Source: CBDBJR01 sp965206445 | Lineage (GTDB): Bacteria > Pseudomonadota > Gammaproteobacteria > Arenicellales > Poriferihabitantaceae | Direction: 5' to 3' | Assembly (NCBI GenBank): GCA_965206445.1 | Contig: CBDBJR010000002.1 | Location: 186,001 to 250,000 of the forward strand | Length of the DNA stretch: 64,000 nt | Shown: positions 40,354-48,676 of the stretch, in pieces | Layout: every line of letters starts with the position of its first letter | Numbering within the stretch: position 1 is the stretch's first letter | Translations under genes and position numbers: made by a program | The notes under the pieces: generated by a model | Told to the model about the DNA's origin: nothing | Database searches by the model: none | What the model saw: the letters and a program-made list of their open reading frames with translations, nothing else

Positions 40354-40971
40354 TCAGAGCGATTGCCCGGCCAGCGCCCGGGCGCATCCGGCCACCCGCC
40401 GGCCGAGCAGGTAGGCCAGCTTTTTTTCGTCATCGCTAATCGGCTGCGAATTATCGGCCCCGGCGACGTGGCTGGCGCCATACGGCGTGCCGCCGCTTTG
40501 CGTCTGCCCCAGACGGGTGCCACTGTACGGAATGCCGAGCAGCAGCATGCCGTGGTGCAGCAGCGGCAGCATCATGCCGAGCAGCGTGCTTTCCTGGCCG
40601 CCGTGCAGGCTGGCCGAAGAGGTGAACACCGCCGCCGGTTTGTCTTTCAACGCGCCCGACAGCCACTGCGGCGTGGTTTGCTCGAAAACGTATTTCAGCG
40701 GCGCCGCAATGCTGCCGAAGCGGGTCGGGCTGCCGAGGATCAACGCATCGCAATTTTCCAGGTCGGCGGTGCACACATACAGGTCGCCTGCTGCCGGGCT
40801 TATCCCCGCGCCTGTCCCCGCGCCGGTCGGCGCCGCTGCCGGCATCACCGGCGCGGCGGTCCGCATCACCGCTTCGGCATCGGCGATGCTCTCGACGCCG
40901 CGGGCAATTTCATTGGCCAGCGCCAGAATCGAGCCGTGGCGGCTGTAGTACAGGATGAGTATTTGTGACAT
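40354..40971 (-). CDS. wrbA: WrbA-type NAD(P)H:quinone oxidoreductase
   Basis: Flavodoxin-like FMN enzyme that reduces quinones by two electrons. The 205-residue product has the FMN phosphate loop ILYYSRHGSILALANEIARGVE, GSPTRFGSIAAPLKYVFEQT and FTSSASLHGGQESTLL. A short Ala/Gly/Pro insertion lies at about 43-60. The frame is open to 41043, but MSQILILYYSRHG is the family start. Location near hda and purM matches Pseudomonas. Confidence 0.92.
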   Translation of the reverse strand: MSQILILYYSRHGSILALANEIARGVESIADAEAVMRTAAPVMPAAAPTGAGTGAGISPAAGDLYVCTADLENCDALILGSPTRFGSIAAPLKYVFEQTTPQWLSGALKDKPAAVFTSSASLHGGQESTLLGMMLPLLHHGMLLLGIPYSGTRLGQTQSGGTPYGASHVAGADNSQPISDDEKKLAYLLGRRVAGCARALAGQSL

Positions 40972-41050
40972 CGAGGGCCGATTGGTTGTCGGGTTGACGG
41001 GGTTGAGGCGTGCCACCGTGCAGCCTGGCGGTGGCCGGCGCACGCGGGGC

Positions 41051-41950
41051 CTATCGGCTGGCCAGCAGGAATTCGATCAGGGCTTTTTGGCTGTGCAGCC
41101 GATTTTCGGCTTCGTCCCAGACCACGCTATGCGGCCCGTCGATGACGTCGGCGCTGACCTCGACCCCGCGGTAGGCCGGCAGGCAGTGCATAAACAGGGC
41201 GTCCGGGCGCGCGTTGGCCATCAGCGGTTGATCGACGCAAAAGCCGTCGAATTGCTCAAGCCGCTGCTGCTTTTCCGCTTCCTGCCCCATGCTCACCCAG
41301 CAGTCGGTGACCACCAGTGCCGCGTCCCGTGCCGCGCTCGGCGGGTCGGGCGACAGCGTCACGTACGGCCGACAGGCCTGCAACAGGTCGGCGTCCGGCG
41401 CATAGCCGGCCGGGGTGGCGACGTTCAGCGTGAACCGCAGTTGCCGCGCCGCGTTCATCCACGAATGGCACACATTGTTGCCATCCCCTATCCACGCGAC
41501 CCGCTGCCCGGTCAGCTCGCCGCGGTGCTGTATGAACGTCTGGATGTCGGCCAACAGCTGGCACGGGTGGTTGAAGTCGGACAGGGCATTGATCACCGGC
41601 ACGGAAGCGTACTGTGCCATGCGCTCGAGGCGGGCGTGGTCGCCGGTGCGCATGACGATCAAATCGACCATGCGCGACAGTACCCGGGCGGTGTCCGCTA
41701 TCGGCTCCCCGCGCACCAGATGCGAATCCGCCGGTGCGAGAAAAATACTGCTGCCGCCCAATTGCGCGATACCCGCCTCAAACGAAACCCGCGTGCGGGT
41801 GGATGATTTCTCGAATACCAGCGCGACCGCCCGATGCTGCAGCGAGTGCCGGGCCGGCTGGCCCTGTTTCAGCGCCTCGGCACGCGCTACAATCTGTTTG
41901 ATCTCATCGGTGCTGAGGTCGGTCAGGCTTAAAAAGTGGCGTACGCGCAT
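41051..41950 (-). CDS. argF: Ornithine carbamoyltransferase
   Basis: Makes citrulline from ornithine and carbamoyl phosphate. The 299-residue product has the carbamoyl-phosphate motif EKSSTRTRVSFE, MRTGDH, ALSDFNHPCQLLAD, the ornithine-binding DCWVSMGQE loop and MHCLPAYRG. The frame continues upstream across the argG region, but MRVRHFLSLTDLS from ATG 41950 is the family start. It diverges from argG across a 279-base region. Confidence 0.95.
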   Translation of the reverse strand: MRVRHFLSLTDLSTDEIKQIVARAEALKQGQPARHSLQHRAVALVFEKSSTRTRVSFEAGIAQLGGSSIFLAPADSHLVRGEPIADTARVLSRMVDLIVMRTGDHARLERMAQYASVPVINALSDFNHPCQLLADIQTFIQHRGELTGQRVAWIGDGNNVCHSWMNAARQLRFTLNVATPAGYAPDADLLQACRPYVTLSPDPPSAARDAALVVTDCWVSMGQEAEKQQRLEQFDGFCVDQPLMANARPDALFMHCLPAYRGVEVSADVIDGPHSVVWDEAENRLHSQKALIEFLLASR

Positions 41951-42229
41951 AATCAACGGTCGGAAAGTGGCCGGACGCCGCAGGCGGCGATAGCGGTGCA
42001 GTTTTGCATAAAAAAGTATCGTTGTGCACCCCTGCGAACGCAACAGTGTAATCAAACCGACGGCACAGTGCCAAAGGTTTCTGAACTTATGCACGCCGGG
42101 CGTGCCCGGCGACAGCCCGGGCGGGCGGCAATGGTATACTTGCCGGTCGCCGGCGGCAGGCCGGTGCTCGCTGCCGTTGGCGCCGGGGTGGGCGGTTCCC
42201 ATCCGCCGATACATTGAGGTACGCACGAT
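41951..42229. promoter_or_regulatory. Divergent argF-argG control region
   Basis: This region must hold both arg promoters. For argG, an extended -10 TGG-TATACT lies at 42132-42140, about 90 bases before the start. A perfect inverted repeat of eight bases (CGCCGGGC, GT, GCCCGGCG) lies at 42094-42111 just upstream. Nearer argF, an AT-rich TTTTGCATAAAAAAGTATCG (42002-42020) resembles an ARG box with one good half-site; regulation by ArgR is only a possibility. Confidence 0.4.
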
Positions 42230-43453
42230 ATGTCGCACATACGCAAGGTGGTTCTGGCCTACTCCGGTGGGCTGGATACATCGATTATCTTGAAATGGTT
42301 GCAGCAGGTCTACGCCTGTGAGGTGATCACCTTTACCGCCGATATTGGCCAGGGCGAGGAGCTGGCGCCGGCGCAGCGACGCGCCGAGCAGTTTGGCATC
42401 CGGCAAATCCACGTTGCCGATTTGCAGCAGGAGTTCGCGGCCCACTATGTGTTTCCGATGCTGCGCAGCAATGCGCTGTACGAGGGCGAGTATATGCTGG
42501 GCACCGCCATCGCGCGGCCATTGATTGCCAGACATCTGGTGCAGCTGGCGCAGCAGACCGGCGCCGATGCGATTGCGCACGGGGCGACCGGCAAGGGCAA
42601 CGATCAGGTGCGGTTCGAGCTGTCGGCGCTGGCGCTGGCGCCGGATATCCGGGTGATTGCGCCCTGGCGGGAGTGGCAGTTGACGTCGCGGGAAAAATTG
42701 CTGGCCTATGCAAAGCAGCATGGCATCGCCGTCGAGCAGCGCAAAGGCGGCGGCTCGCCGTATTCGGTCGATGCCAATTTGCTGCACGTGTCGCACGAAG
42801 GCGAGGAGCTGGAAGACCCGTGGCAGTCGCCGCGCAGCGATATGTGGAGCTGGACGGTATCGCCCGAGCAGGCGCCGGATGCGGTGCAGCAGTTGACGCT
42901 GCGGTATGCGCAGGGCGACATTGTCGCGATCGACGATCAGTCGATGACGCCGTGCGCGGTAATGAAGCATTTGAACACCGCCGGCGCGCGCAACGGCGTG
43001 GGGCGCGCCGACCTGGTGGAAAATCGCTTTGTCGGCATGAAATCGCGCGGCTGCTACGAAACCCCGGCCGGCACGATTATGCACAAGGCACACCGCGCGA
43101 TCGAGTCGATTACGCTCGACCGTGAGGTGGCGCATTTGAAAGACGAGCTGATGCCGCGCTACGCGAGCCTGGTGTACAACGGCTATTGGTTCAGCCCCGA
43201 GCGGCGTCTGCTGCAACAGATGATCGATGCCTCGCAGGCGCATGTGAACGGCGAGGTGCGCCTGGGGTTATACAAAGGCAACGTGCAGATTCTGGGCCGG
43301 CGCTCGGACGATGACTCGCTGTTCGATCGGCGGATCGCGACCTTTGACGAGGATCAAGGGGCGTATGATCAGTCGGACGCGACCGGGTTTATTCGCTTGA
43401 ATGCGTTGCGCCTGCGGATTGCCGCGTTGAAGGGGCGCCAACCCGGTGAGTGA
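42230..43453 (+). CDS. argG: Argininosuccinate synthase
   Basis: Condenses citrulline and aspartate with ATP. The 407-residue product has the ATP-binding LAYSGGLDTSIILKWL at the N-terminus and FTADIGQGEEL. EGEYMLGTAIARPLIA, HGATGKGNDQVRFEL and GRADLVENRFVGMKSRGCYETPAGTI follow. It is the short bacterial type I form. The last eight bases overlap the next gene. Confidence 0.97.
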   Translation: MSHIRKVVLAYSGGLDTSIILKWLQQVYACEVITFTADIGQGEELAPAQRRAEQFGIRQIHVADLQQEFAAHYVFPMLRSNALYEGEYMLGTAIARPLIARHLVQLAQQTGADAIAHGATGKGNDQVRFELSALALAPDIRVIAPWREWQLTSREKLLAYAKQHGIAVEQRKGGGSPYSVDANLLHVSHEGEELEDPWQSPRSDMWSWTVSPEQAPDAVQQLTLRYAQGDIVAIDDQSMTPCAVMKHLNTAGARNGVGRADLVENRFVGMKSRGCYETPAGTIMHKAHRAIESITLDREVAHLKDELMPRYASLVYNGYWFSPERRLLQQMIDASQAHVNGEVRLGLYKGNVQILGRRSDDDSLFDRRIATFDEDQGAYDQSDATGFIRLNALRLRIAALKGRQPGE

Positions 43454-44168
43454 GCCCGGCGCGGCGCCCGGATTGAGTCTGATTGTGCCGGTGTACAATG
43501 AGTTTGACGGCGTCAATCGGCTGTTGGCGCATGCCGTATCGCTGTCCGGGTTTGCCGACATCGTGCTGGTCGATGCGAGTGATAACGCCGCCTCGAAGGC
43601 GTGCTTTGCCGCGTTGACGGCGCAGTACGCCGGGCATGAGCGGGTGCGGTTTATCCGCACCGAGCGCCCGGGCCGGGCGCGGCAGATGAACCTGGGGGCG
43701 GCGCAGGCCGGCGGCAGCGTGCTGGTGTTTTTGCATTGCGATACGCGGCTGCCGGCCGCGGCCGGTGATTTGATCCGGCAGTCGGTGCGCCGCGGCTTTG
43801 CGTGGGGGCGGTTCGAGGTGCGGCTGGACAGCGAACGGCTGGGGATTCGCTGGATCCAGACGATGATCAACCTCCGCTCGCGGCTGCGCCGGCTGGCCAC
43901 CGGCGATCAGGTGATGTTCGTTACCCGCGCGTGTTTTGCCCGGGTGGGCGGCTTTGCCGAGATTGCGCTGATGGAAGATATCGAGCTGAGCAAGCGCCTG
44001 CGCCGGCAGCCACCGGCGTTGATTCGACCGCCGGTGCACACCTCGGCCCGGCGCTGGCAGCAGGGCGGTTTGTGCCGCACCGTGCTGCTGATGTGGGCGC
44101 TGCGGCTGGCCTTCTGGCTCGGCGCCAACCCGGCGCGGCTGGCGCTGTGGTACCGGGATGCGCGCTGA
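43446..44168 (+). CDS. Family 2 glycosyltransferase (selenodomain-associated transferase 2 type)
   Basis: The 240-residue product has LSLIVPVYNEFDGVNRLL, IVLVDASD, RPGRARQMNLGAAQAGGSVLVFLHCDTRLP and ALMEDIELSKRLRR. These are the donor-binding and DXD-like motifs of GT2 enzymes of the TIGR04283 group. GTG start overlapping argG. The partner below belongs to the companion TIGR04282 group. The radical-SAM genes these often accompany are not in the window, so the acceptor is unknown. Confidence 0.85.
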   Translation: MSEPGAAPGLSLIVPVYNEFDGVNRLLAHAVSLSGFADIVLVDASDNAASKACFAALTAQYAGHERVRFIRTERPGRARQMNLGAAQAGGSVLVFLHCDTRLPAAAGDLIRQSVRRGFAWGRFEVRLDSERLGIRWIQTMINLRSRLRRLATGDQVMFVTRACFARVGGFAEIALMEDIELSKRLRRQPPALIRPPVHTSARRWQQGGLCRTVLLMWALRLAFWLGANPARLALWYRDAR

Positions 44169-44823
44169 CCCGCCGCTGTATCTGTTTGCCAAAGAGCCGG
44201 TGCCGGGGCGGGTAAAAACCCGCCTGCAAGATCGCTTGTCGGCCGAACAATGCGCCGACCTGGCGCAGCAGATGCTGCTGCAATCGGTGCAGACCGCGAC
44301 CCGGTTCTGGCCGGGGGAGCGGATCTTGTGCGTGCTGCCACGGCGCAATGCGGCGATTTTTCAATCGCTGGCGGCGCGCTATCGGCTGGCGGTGGTCGAG
44401 CAGTGCGGGGCCGACCTGGGTGCGCGCCTGCTGACCGCGCTGCAAGCCGGGATCGATGCGGCCGGGGCGGCTGCGGTTATGGGCTGCGATGTGCCGCATA
44501 TCGACGGGGCGATTTTACAGGCCGGCTACCGGCGGCTGAGCGACGGTGAGGACGTGATTGGGCCGAGCATCGACGGCGGCTTTTATCTGCTCGGCCTGCA
44601 TCGACTGCCGCCGACGCTGTTTGAGCGCATCGAGTGGGGCGGTAATACGGTCCGCACCCGGCTGGTGCGTCGGGCGCAGCAACTCGGCATTCGACTGCAC
44701 CAGCTCGAGCGGCTGCGGGATATTGACCGCTGGGAGGATGTGCTCTGGCTGGCCGGGCGGGACCGCCGCTATGCCCGCTTTGTCGCCCAATCGACCGCCC
44801 CGACCGCGACCCCGAACCGATAA
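44158..44823 (+). CDS. DUF2064 / TIGR04282 nucleotidyltransferase-like protein
   Basis: The 221-residue product resembles GT-A fold sugar-nucleotide enzymes: LYLFAKEPVPGRVKTRLQ, ADLGARLLTALQAG, AAAVMGCDVPHIDGAIL and GPSIDGGFYLLGL. Its start overlaps the preceding glycosyltransferase by 11 bases. The two are often adjacent in proteobacteria, which suggests one pathway, but no product is known. Confidence 0.85.
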   Translation: MRADPPLYLFAKEPVPGRVKTRLQDRLSAEQCADLAQQMLLQSVQTATRFWPGERILCVLPRRNAAIFQSLAARYRLAVVEQCGADLGARLLTALQAGIDAAGAAAVMGCDVPHIDGAILQAGYRRLSDGEDVIGPSIDGGFYLLGLHRLPPTLFERIEWGGNTVRTRLVRRAQQLGIRLHQLERLRDIDRWEDVLWLAGRDRRYARFVAQSTAPTATPNR

Positions 44824-44854
44824 ACGCCGCCACCGCTGCCGCCCGCCGGCGGCG

Positions 44855-45799
44855 TCAAGCGGCGGGCGAATATTGCGACATGCGATCGAACTCCAGCTGC
44901 GATTTTTCGGCCTCCTCCAGCAGCCAGGCCTTGAACGCCGCTATGCGCGGCTGATTCTGCTTGCCGGGCACGCAGACAAAATAATAGGACGTGCTCGAGC
45001 GGCTGCAGATCTCCGGGAATAACTGCACCAATCTGCCGGCTTTGATGTCGTCCAGCACCAGCGCGCTGCGCCCCAGAGCGACCCCCTGATCGTCTATCGC
45101 CGCCTGTATCGCCAGGCTGGTCTGCGGGAATTTGGTGCCGTTGGGCATTTCATGCAGCATCACCCCGGCGTCTTTGAACCAGTCACGCCACTTCGGCAGA
45201 ATGTCGATAATCCCGCGCCGCAGCAGCGGCCACTCCAGCAGTTTTTCCGGTTTTTCCGGCCAGCCGTGCTGCTGTAAAAACCGCGGACTGCAAACCGGAA
45301 ACAGATACTCGTTCAACAGTTGCTCTTCATACAAATTGCCCCAGGCGCCATACCCGAGCCGGATGCCGACGTCGGCGTTTTTGGCGTCGAAATCGACCAA
45401 TTGATCCGACGTCGAGATCCACACGTCGACGCCCGGCGATTGCTGGTTAAAATGCCCCAGCCGCGGCACCAGCCACTTGAACGCGAACGATTGCATCAAC
45501 GTGACCCGCAGCGCCGCCGGCCCGTGGCTGCGCTCGTTCAAGTCTTCCAGCGTGGAGGCAATAGAGCGGATGAAATCGTGCACGATCGGCGCCAGCGCAC
45601 GGCCCGCTTCGGTCAACGCCAGCCCGCGCCCGTGGCGCTCGAACAGTTTGAACTCAAGCAGCGCTTCGGCCTGCTTGATTTGATGGCTGATGGCGCTTTG
45701 CGTGACAAACAATTCTTCCGCCGCCCGCGTATAGCTCAGGTGCCGGGCGGCGGCCTCAAACGCGCGCAGGGTCGCCATTGATGGCAGTTTAATGCTCAT
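44855..45799 (-). CDS. LysR-family regulator, GcvA-like
   Basis: A 314-residue transcription factor. The N-terminal winged helix has LRAFEAAARHLSYTRAAEELFVTQSAISHQIKQ as its helix-turn-helix, followed by the linker helix and a periplasmic-binding-like effector domain. It groups by eye with GcvA (RHGRGLALTEAGRAL, DVWISTSDQLVDFD, ADVGIRLGYG). No glycine-cleavage gene is nearby; its target is unknown. The divergent region to the right is a likely operator site. Confidence 0.88.
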   Translation of the reverse strand: MSIKLPSMATLRAFEAAARHLSYTRAAEELFVTQSAISHQIKQAEALLEFKLFERHGRGLALTEAGRALAPIVHDFIRSIASTLEDLNERSHGPAALRVTLMQSFAFKWLVPRLGHFNQQSPGVDVWISTSDQLVDFDAKNADVGIRLGYGAWGNLYEEQLLNEYLFPVCSPRFLQQHGWPEKPEKLLEWPLLRRGIIDILPKWRDWFKDAGVMLHEMPNGTKFPQTSLAIQAAIDDQGVALGRSALVLDDIKAGRLVQLFPEICSRSSTSYYFVCVPGKQNQPRIAAFKAWLLEEAEKSQLEFDRMSQYSPAA

Positions 45800-46190
45800 G
45801 CGCGGCTACGGAGCGGGTGTCGATATATGAATAAATACTCATGCTTTGTATGAAAATCTATCGTTTGTTTTATTCCCCGGGGAGGCCTATATTAAGCCCC
45901 GAAGGCAACAGCAAAAGCGTATCGATGACCATGCAAGTGAATGACGAAAGCAATTTGAACCACCGCACAGGTGCCGTGAATCATATGCTTTCCACCGCCC
46001 GTGATGCAATCCCGGCGGGCCACACATTCACCATCGGCGGGCAATTGCAACGCACTTGAATCGACACAATAGATGCAATCCAGACAAATGCTAAACCAGA
46101 CAATCCATATTTTGCTTCAGACCGGCTGCGCCAGTGTCGTTGCGCTGATTCTGCTCAGCGGTATGATGGTCGTGGTGAGTGGGTAGCGCG
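45800..46190. other. LysR-DUF1127 gap with short unassigned frames
   Basis: In 391 bases there is no gene I can name. A plus-strand frame ending at 46059 could give a 44-residue peptide from ATG 45925 (MTMQVNDESNLNHRTG). One from ATG 46088 to 46186 could give a 32-residue hydrophobic peptide (MLNQTIHILLQ...GMMVVVSG). Neither has a clear ribosome-binding site. The region is less GC-rich than its neighbours, and promoter elements for the LysR gene probably lie here. Confidence 0.3.
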
Positions 46191-46526
46191 ATGATGCCAG
46201 CGAGCCGCATTGCCGTCACCCCGGTAACCCCGATAGCCATCAACGCCGTCACCCCGGTAACCCCGATAGCCATCAACGCCGGCGCCGCCGTGTCGTCGCA
46301 TCGCAACCGCGCCGAGCGGGCAGTCCGACGCCTGATCGGCTGGCTCGACCGCCACCGCACGATCCGGCGGCTGCAAGCGATGTCTGACCGTATGCTAAGT
46401 GATATCGGTATCGAGCGCTATCAAATCGAATCGCTGGTCAATCGACGCGCCGTCTGTGCGCAGATTGGTCGCCAATCGCCACCGCCGGCAGCCCCGCTGA
46501 CCGAGCCATTGGTGCGCGCCGCCTGA
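46191..46526 (+). CDS. DUF1127 (YjiS-like) protein with a tandem-repeat N-terminus
   Basis: From the ATG at 46191 this is a 111-residue product. The C-terminal half has the DUF1127 motif RRLQAMSDRMLSDIGIERYQIESLV, a small helical domain that in other bacteria binds RNA or responds to stress and phosphate. The N-terminal half contains VTPVTPIAINA twice, encoded by a perfect 33-base duplication. A strong terminator follows 42 bases after the stop. The start could be the GTG at 46179 or either ATG at 46191/46194. Confidence 0.75.
   Translation: MMPASRIAVTPVTPIAINAVTPVTPIAINAGAAVSSHRNRAERAVRRLIGWLDRHRTIRRLQAMSDRMLSDIGIERYQIESLVNRRAVCAQIGRQSPPPAAPLTEPLVRAA
46212..46277. repeat. Perfect 33-bp tandem duplication in the DUF1127 gene
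   Basis: The 33-base unit at 46212-46244 is repeated exactly at 46245-46277. It encodes AVTPVTPIAIN twice, in frame. Within the unit GTNACCCCG-like half-repeats suggest an older duplication. Exact identity points to a recent event. Confidence 0.92.
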
Positions 46527-46567
46527 ATCGCTTTAACCAGTTTCATTCCTCCATTGGTGTTTATTGT

Positions 46568-46597
46568 GGGGTGGCCGCCAGGCCACCCCTTTTTTTT
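46568..46597 (+). terminator. Rho-independent terminator after the DUF1127 gene
   Basis: A perfect nine-base stem, GGGGTGGCC (46568-46576) and GGCCACCCC (46581-46589), closes a four-base loop and is followed by eight T residues. It ends transcription from the DUF1127 gene and insulates the lipid genes that start at 46805. Confidence 0.93.
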
Positions 46598-46804
46598 GCT
46601 CGGCTCGACGGCCGGCACCGGCTCAACCGGGCGCGGCGCCGGCTATCGATTGACGCATTCCCGGTCGGCGCCGGTTTGATGCTAAAATGCCGGCCAGAAA
46701 ATACCGCCGTCGCCGCGGTATCCGGTCGAGGCCGGTCGGCGCTTTGCCGGACGACCCGGGATCGACCCCGCACGCTGAGCGGACAATCTGAGCACAACCA
46801 TCGT

Positions 46805-47953
46805 ATGAAAAAACGCACACCGCCCAGAGGCTACAACCAGGAGCAGATGCAGGCGCGCCGGGTCTGGCTGGAGCAACGCACCGGCTGGAAACCGCCGGCC
46901 TTCGAGCTCGAATCTTCGGATTCGCTGCAAGGGCTGGTGGAAAACCATATCGGCCACATGGGCCTGCCGATGAGCATCGCCGGCCCGCTGAAAATCAGCG
47001 GCAGCCATGCCCGGGGCGAATTTTATGTGCCGCTGTGCACGCTCGAGGGCGCGCTGTCGCTGTCGGTTACCCGCGGCTGTTTCCTGACCCGGATGGCCGG
47101 CGGCATCAAGACGCAGCACATCCGCCAGGAGCTATCGCGCGCGCCGATCTTTATCTTCGAGAGCATCGAGCAATCGACCGCATTTCTGGCCTGGGTTGAC
47201 GATCATTTTGCCGCACTGCAACAGCGCGCGCAGGCCGGCACCCGCCATGGGCGTTTACTGCGCATCGAAAAATATCCGGTGCAAAACCGCGTCATCCTCA
47301 ATTTTGTCTACAACACCGCCGAAGCCGCCGGGCAGAACATGGTCACGTTCGCGACCGACAGCGCCTGCAAATTTATCCGCGAGACACTGTCGGCGGAAAT
47401 GCCGGTTCGCTATCGCCTGGAGAGCAACTTTTGCAGCGACAAAAACCCGGCCTACCGCAGCCTGCTGCAAGGGCGCGGCCATTACGTGATCGCCTCGACC
47501 GAGATCAAAGAATCCCTGCTGCGCCGGGTTCTGCATGTGTCGGTCGACGAGATGCTCGATTCTTACGCCGACATGCACATCGGCTCGCAGCTGGCCGGCG
47601 TGCTGGGCTTTAATCTCAACGTCTCGAATGCACTCTCGGCGATCTACCTGTCTACCGGGCAGGACGTGGCCTGCGTAGCCGAAAACGCCATCGCGATACT
47701 GTCGCTGGAACGGCGCGGCAACAGCCTGTACGCCATGCTGAGCATGCCGTCGCTGACCGTCGGCACGGTGGGCGGCGCGACCCGCCTGCGGCAACAGAAA
47801 TCCAACCTGCAATTGCTCGGATGCGAAGGCCCGAATTCGGCCGCCAAGCTGGCCGAGATCATCTGTGCCACCTGCCTGACGCTGGAGATCTCGCTGAGCG
47901 GCGCCGTGGTCAGCGACGAGTTTGCCCAGGCGCATAGCGATTTCGGCAGATAG
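46805..47953 (+). CDS. Divergent HMG-CoA reductase
   Basis: Class I-like hydroxymethylglutaryl-CoA reductase, 382 residues. Conserved features are ENHIGHMGLPMSIAGPL, the glutamate of CTLEGALSLSVTRGC, the lysine of SDKNPAY, the aspartate of STGQDVA, GTVGGATRLRQQ and the C-terminal histidine of AQAHSDFGR, so all four catalytic residues appear. The cofactor motif usually read GDAMGMNM is changed to AEAAGQNM. It is the first gene of a four-gene lipid cluster (3-base gap to the next). Whether it makes mevalonate or reduces another acyl-CoA is open. The frame is open to 46571; MKKRTPPRGY is taken as the start. Confidence 0.88.
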   Translation: MKKRTPPRGYNQEQMQARRVWLEQRTGWKPPAFELESSDSLQGLVENHIGHMGLPMSIAGPLKISGSHARGEFYVPLCTLEGALSLSVTRGCFLTRMAGGIKTQHIRQELSRAPIFIFESIEQSTAFLAWVDDHFAALQQRAQAGTRHGRLLRIEKYPVQNRVILNFVYNTAEAAGQNMVTFATDSACKFIRETLSAEMPVRYRLESNFCSDKNPAYRSLLQGRGHYVIASTEIKESLLRRVLHVSVDEMLDSYADMHIGSQLAGVLGFNLNVSNALSAIYLSTGQDVACVAENAIAILSLERRGNSLYAMLSMPSLTVGTVGGATRLRQQKSNLQLLGCEGPNSAAKLAEIICATCLTLEISLSGAVVSDEFAQAHSDFGR

Positions 47954-47956
47954 CGC

Positions 47957-48676
47957 ATGCCCTCTTTTCAAGCGCACCTGTCGCCGCAACCGCCCGCCAC
48001 ACCACTGTCCCGCCGGGCGCAATTCTGTCATCGCTGCTTCGAGCTGTTCTGCACGCTGGTGTTTCGCGGCTACTGCCCGCTGAGCGCGCACGGGCGCGCG
48101 CATTTGCCGTCGCCGCCGTTCATTTTTTGCAGCAACCACAGCAGCCACATGGACAGCCCGGCGCTGATGTATGCCTCCGGGCTCGGCTTCCGACGTTTTG
48201 GCATGATCGCCGCGCAGGATTATTTTTTCGACCACGGCCCGCGCAAGAGCCTGCTGCCGGCCTTGATGAACCTGATCCCAACCCGGCGCAAGGCCACCCG
48301 TCGGCAGTTGGCCCGCCTGCTGTCGGATTGCCGCCGGTTTGTCGGCGCCGAGTCTGCCGACGCCGCGGCGCGCTGCCTGATCCTCTACCCGGAGGGCACC
48401 CGCTCACGCAACGGCAAGATGCAGCCGTTGAAAAGAGGCGCGGCGCTGCTGTCCACCGAGCTCGGTTTGCCGATTGTGCCGGCCTACATACGCGGCACCT
48501 TCGAGGCGCTGCCGGCCGGGGTCAGCCTGCCGCGTCCGCGGCGCATCCGGGTGTATTTTGCCGCGCCGCTGCTGCCCGAGCCGGCGCAGCACCGGGCGCC
48601 GGGCTCGGCCTATGCCCGGCTGAATGAGCGGCTGGTGCACAGCATCCAACAGTTGCGGGAACATGCCGGCGATTGA
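47957..48676 (+). CDS. PlsC-type glycerophosphate acyltransferase
   Basis: The 239-residue product has the acyltransferase motif I NHSSHMDSPAL (HX4D), motif II around RKSLLPAL, motif III LYPEGTRSRNG and motif IV LPIVPAYIRG. A membrane-associated N-terminus precedes them. In the cluster it could acylate lysophosphatidate or, like GNPAT, dihydroxyacetone phosphate; the next gene makes the second idea attractive. Three bases after the reductase and overlapping the next gene by 14 bases. Confidence 0.87.
   Translation: MPSFQAHLSPQPPATPLSRRAQFCHRCFELFCTLVFRGYCPLSAHGRAHLPSPPFIFCSNHSSHMDSPALMYASGLGFRRFGMIAAQDYFFDHGPRKSLLPALMNLIPTRRKATRRQLARLLSDCRRFVGAESADAAARCLILYPEGTRSRNGKMQPLKRGAALLSTELGLPIVPAYIRGTFEALPAGVSLPRPRRIRVYFAAPLLPEPAQHRAPGSAYARLNERLVHSIQQLREHAGD

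Noticed and set aside
41051..43243. A single 730-codon minus-strand gene spanning argF and argG
   Set aside because: Only the last 299 codons match ornithine carbamoyltransferase; the rest is the antisense of argG and the intergenic region.
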